A stretch of 13,132 bases of DNA from Syntrophorhabdaceae bacterium (GTDB lineage Bacteria > Desulfobacterota > Syntrophorhabdia > Syntrophorhabdales > Syntrophorhabdaceae), in the NCBI GenBank assembly GCA_026416315.1, contig JAOAFK010000134.1, forward strand, positions 1 through 13,132. The letters run 5' to 3'. Shown here piece after piece: positions 7,612-13,132 of the stretch. A model generated the notes under the pieces. The model did no database searches. It saw nothing but the letters and a program-made list of their open reading frames with translations, and was not told the origin of the DNA. The position numbers and the translations under genes were made by a program. Every line of letters begins with the position of its first letter. Position 1 is the first letter of the stretch.

Positions 7612-8823
7612 TTATGCAATTATACTTCTGCTAACTTTTTTCACATCACTTGTCCCTGTCAGTACCATTGAATCCACAAGCTCATTTTTCATCCTGTTTA
7701 TAAAAAGGGCAACACCTTCCTTACCACCACCCACAGCTGCCCTAAGTAGATGTCTACCTGAAAGCACAGCATCTGCACCAAGGGCTAAATATTTCAAAAC
7801 ATCAGTGCCATATTTCACACACCCATCAGCAAATATAAAGATTTTTCCCTTTACGGCTTTGGCAATCTTAGGTAAAACCTCAATTACCCCTGGTGTATAA
7901 TCAAGGACTCTCCCACCGTGATTGGATACAACAATACCCTTTGCACCTACATCAACGGCTATCTTTGCCTCTTCAACTGTCATGATTCCTTTTATAATAA
8001 ACGGCAGTTTTGTGGCATTCACAATTTCTCTCAACTGCTTTGGTGTTTTTGGCTCTACAGTTTGTCCAGGAAGTGCCCTTGCAGCCCGGCCTGCTGAGTC
8101 TATATCAACGGCAAAAGCAATGGCTCCAGCCTCTTCGATCATGCGTATCCTTTTTATAATCTCTTCCTGGGTTCTTGGCTTAATAGTAACTATCGCCCTT
8201 CCATTATATTTTTTCACTGCTTCAAGTCTTATTTTAAAGACATCAACAGGATCACCAATTCCATCAGCGGCCATACCTATTGTGCCTGCCATTATACAGC
8301 CTCCAAGAATTGCATCTATGTATTCCTCATCTGTCATTTTTCCTTTTAATCCCATATTATAAGTTGTACCACCTGTTGCTGCTGATAGCACTGGTAAAGA
8401 TAGTTTATTACCCCAGAGTGTTATAGTAGTATCAGGTTTTTTCATATTATGGAAGGTTCGCATAACGAGTTGAATCTTCTGAAGGGCAATAAAATTATTT
8501 TTGAATGATTGGCCTGAACCAATACCACCCATACCGGGAACCTCACCTGCGCAAGCTACACCATCACATTCAGGACATACCCGACACTTGGGGTATAACT
8601 TTTCACGGGCCACCTTTAAAACATCATCATATGTTAAAGGTCCTGTCTTTGGTTTTGTCTCTTCTGCTGTTTTTTTAACTGCTTCTTGGGCTTGAGCAAT
8701 CTCATTTTTCACCAGCGTTGCAATAGCAACAGCACCTGCAGCTCCAATAGAAACATTTTTAATAAAATCCCTTCTTGTTAATTCATATCTTTCTTTATTT
8801 TCGTTTAAAGCTTTATCTGACAT
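7612..8823 (-). CDS. Tat-signal FMN-dependent alpha-hydroxy-acid dehydrogenase-like protein with Cys-rich N-terminal motif
   Basis: It belongs to the FMN-dependent alpha-hydroxy-acid oxidase/dehydrogenase family (glycolate oxidase, lactate oxidase, flavocytochrome b2), a TIM barrel. Seen: Tat signal TRRDFIKN (16-23) with the hydrophobic AAGAVAIATLV; barrel core; K278, H302 and R305 (SNHGGR) with the same spacing as K230/H254/R257 of glycolate oxidase; the ADGCVKYGTDVLKYLALGADAV and SGRHLL phosphate-binding region. The FMN-phosphate arginine of DSGVRRG is K337 here, and the usual substrate Tyr/QLY segment is not visible. Residues 80-91 carry CxxCxxCx4C (CRVCPECDGVAC) before EVPGMGG, as in divergent anaerobe homologues. 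SD GGAGGAAAT precedes ATG 8823. The cytochrome gene follows directly. Exported oxidation of a hydroxy acid with cytochrome c as acceptor is an inference; the substrate is unknown. Confidence 0.85.
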   Translation of the reverse strand: MSDKALNENKERYELTRRDFIKNVSIGAAGAVAIATLVKNEIAQAQEAVKKTAEETKPKTGPLTYDDVLKVAREKLYPKCRVCPECDGVACAGEVPGMGGIGSGQSFKNNFIALQKIQLVMRTFHNMKKPDTTITLWGNKLSLPVLSAATGGTTYNMGLKGKMTDEEYIDAILGGCIMAGTIGMAADGIGDPVDVFKIRLEAVKKYNGRAIVTIKPRTQEEIIKRIRMIEEAGAIAFAVDIDSAGRAARALPGQTVEPKTPKQLREIVNATKLPFIIKGIMTVEEAKIAVDVGAKGIVVSNHGGRVLDYTPGVIEVLPKIAKAVKGKIFIFADGCVKYGTDVLKYLALGADAVLSGRHLLRAAVGGGKEGVALFINRMKNELVDSMVLTGTSDVKKVSRSIIA

Positions 8824-8853
8824 ATTTCCTCCAATACTTTAATATTAATATTT

Positions 8854-8883
8854 TTTTTATTAAAAACAAAACTGTCTTGTCAA
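8854..8883 (-). promoter_or_regulatory. Promoter candidate for the hydroxy-acid dehydrogenase-cytochrome pair
   Basis: On the minus strand a perfect TTGACA (8878-8883) is followed after 18 bp by TAAAAA (8854-8859; 4 of 6). Transcription would start ~25 nt before ATG 8823, leaving room for the strong GGAGG site (8828-8832). It allows the two redox genes to be expressed apart from the radical SAM gene upstream. Confidence 0.5.
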
Positions 8884-8904
8884 TTTTTTATTTAAAGAAA
8901 GCTA

Positions 8905-9969
8905 TTAGTTTAAAAAACTGTATCCCTGTATATCAAGTCTTGTTAAACCAGCTTTTTTTGCCCACTCTACTGCTTCACTGTATTCCTGTCTCGTTATCTT
9001 TCGTGCTATTTCAGGATAATTTTTTGCCTTATACACAGGTGTATATTGGGACATAATATTCACATAGGTATCTTTGGGTAGATTAGATGCTATCCAGCTC
9101 ATTATCTCTTTGGTTCCTGCCACTCTATTTGGCATAACAAGATGACGGATTATAAGCCCCCTATACAAAATGCCATCTCTTGCCGGAATAGCAACACCGA
9201 CCTGTCTATGCATCTCAAGTATTGCAATTTTTGTTAATTGCGGATATGTAGAGGCACCGGATGAATACTTTTCTGCCATTTTTGGATCCGCATATTTAAA
9301 ATCCGGAAGGTATATATCAACAACACCGTCAAGTTCCTTTAACACATCAATTCTTTCCCAACCACATGTATTGTAAACTATAGGTAATTTCAACCCCGAT
9401 GGTACAGCCTTATCTATAGCCAAAAGAATATGGGGGGAATAATGTGTGGGGGTTACAATATTTATGTTATGACACCCTATTTTCTGAATATCGAGCATAA
9501 TACGGGCAAAGGTTTCAATATCTGCCCTCTGACCAATTCCTTCCTGACTGATTTCCCAGTTTATACAAAATACACATCTTAAGGAACAGTTTGTTAAGAA
9601 TATTGCCCCTGAACCACCATACCCTACAAGTGGTTTTTCTTCGCCAAAATGGGGGTGATAACCTGAAATCTCAAGGTTAGCATTGGAATTACAAAAACCT
9701 CTCTGCCCCTTTAGCCTGTTTGCCCCGCATTCCCTTGGACATAGATTGCATGCCTCCATCCTTGCCCAGAGTCTTTCTCCCCTTCTTTTTAATTCACCAT
9801 TTTCATAAAGCTTTATGTAAGACGGGATAAAATTTTTTGAATCTTTATCCTTTGTAATTTTATACCCGACTATATTTGGAATAGTGGAAAAATTGAAAAA
9901 AAGAAGACTATAAAAACATCTCTTGAGAAAATTCCTTCTTGAATTATGAGAATTTTCTGTTTTTATCAC
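8905..9969 (-). CDS. Radical SAM protein, PflX/COG1313-like, with twin-arginine N-terminus
   Basis: This is a radical SAM enzyme related to pyruvate formate-lyase activating-type proteins (PflX). The CxxxCxxC [4Fe-4S]/SAM site is C128-SLR-C132-VF-C135. A second cysteine set, C74, C77, C81 and C93 (CNLCPREC...GFC), precedes it. The GSGAIFLTNCSLRCVFC, NINIVTPTHY, LPIVYNTCGWE, VDIYLPDFKY and RGLIIRHLVMPN segments follow the COG1313 pattern. Residues 10-16 are SRRNFLK, a full Tat consensus, followed by a Phe-rich hydrophobic stretch but no clear AxA cleavage site. The start is GTG 9969; no other ATG/GTG/TTG lies before the Tat motif, and there is no Shine-Dalgarno. The target is unknown. It is co-directional with the dehydrogenase-cytochrome pair (81-bp gap). 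Radical SAM enzymes normally need cytoplasmic SAM and reductant, so export is doubtful. Confidence 0.85.
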   Translation of the reverse strand: MIKTENSHNSRRNFLKRCFYSLLFFNFSTIPNIVGYKITKDKDSKNFIPSYIKLYENGELKRRGERLWARMEACNLCPRECGANRLKGQRGFCNSNANLEISGYHPHFGEEKPLVGYGGSGAIFLTNCSLRCVFCINWEISQEGIGQRADIETFARIMLDIQKIGCHNINIVTPTHYSPHILLAIDKAVPSGLKLPIVYNTCGWERIDVLKELDGVVDIYLPDFKYADPKMAEKYSSGASTYPQLTKIAILEMHRQVGVAIPARDGILYRGLIIRHLVMPNRVAGTKEIMSWIASNLPKDTYVNIMSQYTPVYKAKNYPEIARKITRQEYSEAVEWAKKAGLTRLDIQGYSFLN

Positions 9970-9977
9970 TATAATTG

Positions 9978-10006
9978 TTTATAGCAACAAAATATCATTC
10001 TGTCAA
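9978..10006 (-). promoter_or_regulatory. Strong sigma70-type promoter of the radical SAM gene, possibly leaderless
   Basis: On the minus strand, TTGACA (10001-10006, perfect), a 17-bp spacer and TATAAA (9978-9983, 5 of 6). Only 8 nt separate the -10 from the GTG start at 9967-9969, so initiation would fall at or within a couple of bases of the start codon, agreeing with the missing Shine-Dalgarno. Confidence 0.65.
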
Positions 10007-10063
10007 CAGATGCAATAACAGCTTTATGATTGAAGTAAAAAATTTAAATTTGTTAAAAAAGGA

Positions 10064-10804
10064 TTACGTCTTTTTTATCGTTTTCGAGGCACGAAAAGTT
10101 TTTTCAAGATTTATAAGATTCTCACCGAATTCCAGGGCATGCTGGCGCATTGCCTCAGCTGCAGCCTCTGGATCTTTTGATAAAACGGCCTCCACTACTG
10201 GTCGATGCATTCCTGCAGGATGTATAAAAGCACTTATATTGTTCAAATCTATCATCTTGATTATGGCTCTTGTAAGGGCCATCAAAGACCTTTCGAGGGC
10301 CTCAAAAAAATGATTACCACATACCTCGGCAAGTATGTAATGAACTGATGTTTTTATTTCAAGATCTTCATCCACTGAATTTATCGGCTGTTCTTCTGCA
10401 TCGAGGGCTTCCTTTAAAAGACGCGCATGTTTTTTATTTAAATTTTTTGCTGCAAGACGGGCTATTTCAGGCTCAATCAAAACCCTCGTTTCAACAAGTT
10501 CAGGCACAGTAATTTTATCTGCAAGAAAAAGATCAACAAATGCATTGCTCAGATATTCAAAATTTAAATCTGTAACAAAAGTTCCACCGTTTACCCCATG
10601 CCTCGTTGAAACAAAACCTGTATTTTCAAGAAAACGTATTGCCTCTCTAACAGCTATTCGACTGACCTGAAATTGTTCAGCGAGTTCTCTCTCTGATGGA
10701 AGTTTATTACCTGGTTTAAAAAAACCTGTAAGAATGGATTGTTTCAGTTGTGCTGCCACTTCATTTGAAACCCTGGATTGCTTAATAGGTTTAAATGTTG
10801 CCAT
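10064..10804 (-). CDS. GntR/FadR-family (FCD domain) transcriptional regulator
   Basis: This 246-residue DNA-binding repressor or activator has an N-terminal GntR winged helix (~10-78; ILTGFFKPGNKLPSERELAEQF, VSRIAVREAIRFLENTGFV, GGTFV) and a C-terminal all-helical FCD ligand domain (~95-235). H155, H200 and H222 fit three metal-binding histidines of FCD proteins, but the acidic ligand normally four residues before the first histidine is K151. Such regulators usually sense acyl-CoAs or small organic acids and control neighbouring transport and catabolic genes. Here it is divergent (123-bp gap) from an acyl-CoA ligase followed by a TRAP binding protein, which are its likely targets. ATG 10804 has no visible Shine-Dalgarno. 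The ligand cannot be read from sequence. Confidence 0.92.
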   Translation of the reverse strand: MATFKPIKQSRVSNEVAAQLKQSILTGFFKPGNKLPSERELAEQFQVSRIAVREAIRFLENTGFVSTRHGVNGGTFVTDLNFEYLSNAFVDLFLADKITVPELVETRVLIEPEIARLAAKNLNKKHARLLKEALDAEEQPINSVDEDLEIKTSVHYILAEVCGNHFFEALERSLMALTRAIIKMIDLNNISAFIHPAGMHRPVVEAVLSKDPEAAAEAMRQHALEFGENLINLEKTFRASKTIKKT

Positions 10805-10811
10805 TTGTAAA

Positions 10812-10840
10812 ATTTTATTAAAAATAAATCATTAAATCAA
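10812..10840 (-). promoter_or_regulatory. Promoter candidate of the GntR regulator, possibly leaderless
   Basis: On the minus strand, TTGATT (10835-10840; 4 of 6), a 17-bp spacer and TAAAAT (10812-10817; 5 of 6). The -10 ends 7 nt before ATG 10804, so the transcript would begin at or next to the start codon. The region is very AT-rich, so chance matches are likely. Confidence 0.4.
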
Positions 10841-10856
10841 TAAAAAAATATTTTAC

Positions 10857-10885
10857 TTGACATATTTTTTTGTTTTTGTTAAAGA
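10857..10885 (+). promoter_or_regulatory. Promoter candidate of the acyl-CoA ligase, with possible operator
   Basis: A perfect -35 TTGACA (10857-10862) is followed after 17 bp by a poor -10, TAAAGA (10880-10885; 3 of 6), a pattern seen in regulated promoters. TTGACA (10857-10862) and TGTTAA (10877-10882) form an imperfect inverted repeat across the promoter, and TTAAATATTTAA (10895-10906) is a perfect 12-bp palindrome downstream. Either could be an operator for the divergent GntR protein, but AT-richness weakens both. Confidence 0.4.
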
Positions 10886-10917
10886 TTAGACCAATTAAAT
10901 ATTTAAAAAATTTAATC

Positions 10918-10923
10918 AGGAGG
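10918..10923 (+). promoter_or_regulatory. Ribosome binding site that supports the TTG start of the ligase
   Basis: AGGAGG lies 4 nt before TTG 10928. The family's N-terminal 'NxATNLERA' begins right after this TTG, and the next in-frame ATG is ~100 bp further inside the domain, so the TTG start is well supported. Confidence 0.75.
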
Positions 10924-10927
10924 AAAT

Positions 10928-12430
10928 TTGAATATCGCTACTAATCTTGAAAGGGCTTCTTTTTATTTTCCGGAAAATCCTGCCTTGTGTGAAAGTGATA
11001 AAGAAATAACATATAAAACATTTAATGAAATGTCAAATCGCATAGCTACAGCCCTTATGACTATGGGTTTAAAACCAGGTGATTATGTAGGCATATGTTT
11101 CCCCAATTCAATATACTGGATGATATTTTATTTCGGTATTTTAAAGGCCGGGGCTGTTGCAGCTACATATGCTTATGCATCGAGTAAAGATGAGTTAATA
11201 TTTCTTGCCAATCATTCTAAGCCCAAATTTTTATTCACAACAGAAGAAAAAAGCAGTTTCCTTGACGATATAAAAGATACCATAGGTCTTCAAAAAATAA
11301 TATGTGATAATGGAGAATTCACAATCAAAGACCTGATGGAAAAAGGTGAACCATCTTTTAAAGCAATAGACAGAAACAGAACAGATGTAGCAGCAATATT
11401 ATATACAGGAGGAACAACAGGGGTACCGAAAGGAGTTATGCTAACTCATGAAAATATCAATACGTCAGCATATAATGTATCCCATAATGAAAAATCGAAT
11501 GAAAATGACAGGGCTATCTGCTTTTTACCTTTGAACCATGTATTCGGTCAGATACACATAATGAACGCCACCGTATACAGTGCAGGATGTCTTGAAATTT
11601 TACCCGGTTTTGACCTCGATAAGATACTCTTTCTTGCCTCCAGAGGAAAGGTGACAAAACTCTTTGCTGTCCCTACTGTTTATACCCGCTTATTAACCTT
11701 GAATGGCCTTAAAGAAAAACTTGGAAATATAAGATATTGTTTTTCTGCTGCAGCAAACCTTCCTCATGAAATAGTAAGACAGTGGATAGAAACAACAGGT
11801 TTAACAATTTATGAAGGATACGGTATGACCGAAACTGCTTCAGCCGTGACATTTAATCACTACTATCGCCATGTAATAGGTTCTATTGGAACTGCGGTGC
11901 CAGGGGTGGAGGTGCAGATAAGAGACCTTGAGGGAAATTTACTACCGTATAATAAAGAAGGAGAGATTTGCATAAAAGGTCATAATGTAATGAAGGGATA
12001 TCTTTATAATCCTGAAGCTACAAAAGAGGCATTCTGGGAAGACGGATGGTTGAGATCTGGAGATATAGGATATTCTGATGAGAACGGCTATATTTATATC
12101 GTAGATAGATTAAAAGACATGATCATAACAGGGGGTGAGAATGTATATCCAAAAGAGGTAGAAGAGGCAATTTATCTAAGGCAAGAGGTTCAGGAATGTG
12201 CGGTCATTGGACTGCCGGACAAAGAATGGGGCGAAAAGGTTGTTGCGGTAATAGTGCCTAAATCAGGGTATAATATTGACCCTTTTGAGTTTAAGGCATT
12301 TTTAAAGACTAAACTTGCCCCTTATAAGGTTCCAAAAGAATATATAAAAGTAAAGGATTTGCCAAAAAGTCCTGCAGGTAAAATCTTAAAAAGAGAATTG
12401 AAAAAGATAATTATTGAAAAAAATACTTAA
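10928..12430 (+). CDS. AMP-forming acyl-CoA synthetase/ligase
   Basis: This 500-residue ANL-superfamily enzyme activates a carboxylic acid to acyl-CoA through an acyl-AMP intermediate. Motifs in order: P-loop-like YTGGTTGVPKG (159-169), LPLNHVFGQ (200-208), YGMTE (298-302), DGWLRSGD (372-379), DRLKDMIITGGENVYPKEVE (393-412; A8 hinge) and the A10 lysine K485 in SPAGKILKR. It resembles medium/long-chain fatty acid- and benzoate-type ligases in general layout; chain length or aromatic specificity cannot be told. It starts with TTG behind a strong AGGAGG. It is divergent from a FadR-type regulator and 66 bp upstream of a DctP-type gene, suggesting uptake followed by activation of one carboxylate. 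It differs from the C-terminal ligase fragment at the left edge. Confidence 0.92.
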   Translation: MNIATNLERASFYFPENPALCESDKEITYKTFNEMSNRIATALMTMGLKPGDYVGICFPNSIYWMIFYFGILKAGAVAATYAYASSKDELIFLANHSKPKFLFTTEEKSSFLDDIKDTIGLQKIICDNGEFTIKDLMEKGEPSFKAIDRNRTDVAAILYTGGTTGVPKGVMLTHENINTSAYNVSHNEKSNENDRAICFLPLNHVFGQIHIMNATVYSAGCLEILPGFDLDKILFLASRGKVTKLFAVPTVYTRLLTLNGLKEKLGNIRYCFSAAANLPHEIVRQWIETTGLTIYEGYGMTETASAVTFNHYYRHVIGSIGTAVPGVEVQIRDLEGNLLPYNKEGEICIKGHNVMKGYLYNPEATKEAFWEDGWLRSGDIGYSDENGYIYIVDRLKDMIITGGENVYPKEVEEAIYLRQEVQECAVIGLPDKEWGEKVVAVIVPKSGYNIDPFEFKAFLKTKLAPYKVPKEYIKVKDLPKSPAGKILKRELKKIIIEKNT

Positions 12431-12455
12431 AAAAAATGAAAAAAGCTACTATACT
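12427..12455 (+). promoter_or_regulatory. Weak promoter candidate in the ligase-dctP gap
   Basis: TTAAAA (12427-12432; 4 of 6), 17-bp spacer, TATACT (12450-12455; 5 of 6). It could give the binding-protein gene extra transcription, as is common for transporter binding proteins, but read-through from the ligase is equally possible. Confidence 0.25.
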
Positions 12456-12496
12456 TAGAGAGAGTGTAATTAAAAAATAAAAAAGGAGGAACAGGC

Positions 12497-13113
12497 ATGA
12501 AAAAAAGATTTATGGTCAGGCTATTTTTTCTAACAATAGTTTTTATCTTCATGGTCTCTGCCACCACTTCATTTGCAGATACTATGAAGCTCAGGGTCTC
12601 TGCAATGTGGCCACCGCACCATCCCCATACCAAACTTTTAGACCAGTGGGGTAAAGATATAGAAAAGGCTACAAACGGAAGGGTTAGCGTAACTGTGTTT
12701 GCAAGCAATACCCTTTCACCACCCATGCAGGTTTTTGATAATACTGTAAAAGGCATTGTAGATGTTGGCTGCACCCTCCTCGCGTACGCACCTGGAAGAT
12801 TACCCTTATCAGAAGTTTTACAGCTTCCCCTTGGATATACAAGTGGCTACCAGGCAACAAAATTGGCAAATGCGTATTATAAAAAATTCAGACCAAAAGA
12901 ATTCGACGATGTGAAGTTGATGTATCTCCACGGTGCTGCTCCCGGTTTTCTCTTTACGAAGAAATCCATTAAATCTATTGAGGAAGCCAAGGGATTAAGG
13001 ATTAGAGCAAATGCAGAGAATATAGGTATAGTAAAGGCCATTGGTGCTGCCCCTGTTACAATGCCTGTTAGTGAGGCATATGATGCCCTTTCAAGAGGTG
13101 TTGTTGATGGCAC
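12497..13113 (+). CDS. TRAP transporter periplasmic substrate-binding protein, DctP type (3' truncated by contig end)
   Basis: About 205 of the usual ~330-340 residues are present. A classical signal peptide (MKKRFMVRLFFLTIVFIFMVSATTSFA, cleavage after residue ~27) leads to LRVSAMWPPHHPHTKLLDQWGKDIEKATNGRVSV and later KSIKSIEEAKGLRIRAN and MPVSEAYDALSRGVVDG, which are DctP/TRAP-SBP hallmarks. The arginine in GLRIRAN is the expected carboxylate-binding residue. The protein would capture a carboxylic acid in the periplasm for a DctQM membrane permease, whose genes are presumably beyond the edge. A strong GGAGGA (12484-12489) precedes ATG 12497. The codons after 13113 are adapter sequence (reading LLYTS) and must not be counted as protein. 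Confidence 0.92.
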
Positions 13114-13132
13114 CTGTCTCTTATACACATCT
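13114..13132. other. Untrimmed Nextera/Tn5 mosaic-end adapter (sequencing artefact)
   Basis: The last 19 bases, CTGTCTCTTATACACATCT, are identical to the Tn5 mosaic-end adapter used in tagmentation libraries and sit exactly at the window's end. They are not genomic. They create false protein ends: LLYTS on the plus strand and an antisense ORF starting MYKRQ, both known signs of this contamination. Confidence 0.97.

Noticed and set aside
7922..8362. 146-codon plus-strand ORF opposite the FMN dehydrogenase
   Set aside because: Low-complexity Ser/Ile/Ala-rich reading opposite a clear conserved enzyme; an antisense artefact.
10055..10076. AAAAAAG...CTTTTTT inverted repeat at the end of the GntR gene as a terminator
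   Set aside because: The stem is seven pairs, six of them A-T, overlapping codons; too weak to call.
12877..13128. Antisense ORF of 83 codons beginning MYKRQ
   Set aside because: Its start comes from the reverse-read Tn5 adapter, and it lies wholly opposite a convincing dctP gene.
1..13132. CRISPR arrays, tRNA/rRNA genes, insertion sequences, att sites
   Set aside because: No spaced direct repeats, cloverleaf-like sequences, transposase motifs or terminal inverted repeats were recognised.

Overview
The window reads as one assembled fragment of an AT-rich Gram-negative, probably anaerobic, bacterium. The evidence is a long-form YidC with a large periplasmic domain, Tat signals, a c-type multihaem cytochrome, FeoB iron uptake, a TRAP substrate-binding protein and two acyl/aryl-CoA ligases. 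This gene mix suits Desulfobacterota- or Nitrospirota-like carboxylic or aromatic acid degraders, but the lineage is inferred, not shown. The right edge (13114-13132) is an untrimmed Nextera/Tn5 mosaic-end adapter, so the true genomic sequence stops at 13113 and the data come from a tagmentation (Illumina-type) library.

Layout: (1) 2-382 (+), the 3' end of a benzoate-CoA-ligase-like gene. (2) 538-4902 (+), the classical rpmH-rnpA-yidD-yidC-jag(khpB)-mnmE cluster for ribosome, RNase P, membrane insertion and tRNA modification. rnpA is too short or broken for a simple ORF call: it reads as a complete protein only with a one-base shift at an A10 tract. (3) 4910-7156 (-), a FeoA-FeoB fusion for ferrous iron uptake, converging on mnmE with only 7 bp between stop codons. 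(4) 7290-9969 (-), a small redox island: a Tat-signal radical SAM protein (PflX/COG1313-like), a Tat-signal FMN-dependent alpha-hydroxy-acid dehydrogenase-like protein, and a membrane-anchored triheme cytochrome c7-like protein. (5) 10064-13113, a GntR/FadR-type regulator (-) divergent from an acyl-CoA ligase (+, TTG start), followed by a truncated TRAP DctP-type periplasmic binding protein.

How the parts may work together (inference): the exported FMN dehydrogenase and the adjacent triheme cytochrome look like a two-protein extracytoplasmic hydroxy-acid:cytochrome c oxidoreductase. The FadR-type regulator, ligase and DctP look like a regulated uptake-and-CoA-activation module for a carboxylic acid. 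FeoAB would supply Fe2+ in an anoxic setting. The most unusual items are the Tat-type N-terminus on a radical SAM enzyme, the exported dehydrogenase with a CxxCxxCx4C motif beside a cytochrome, and the poly-A frameshift in the essential rnpA.
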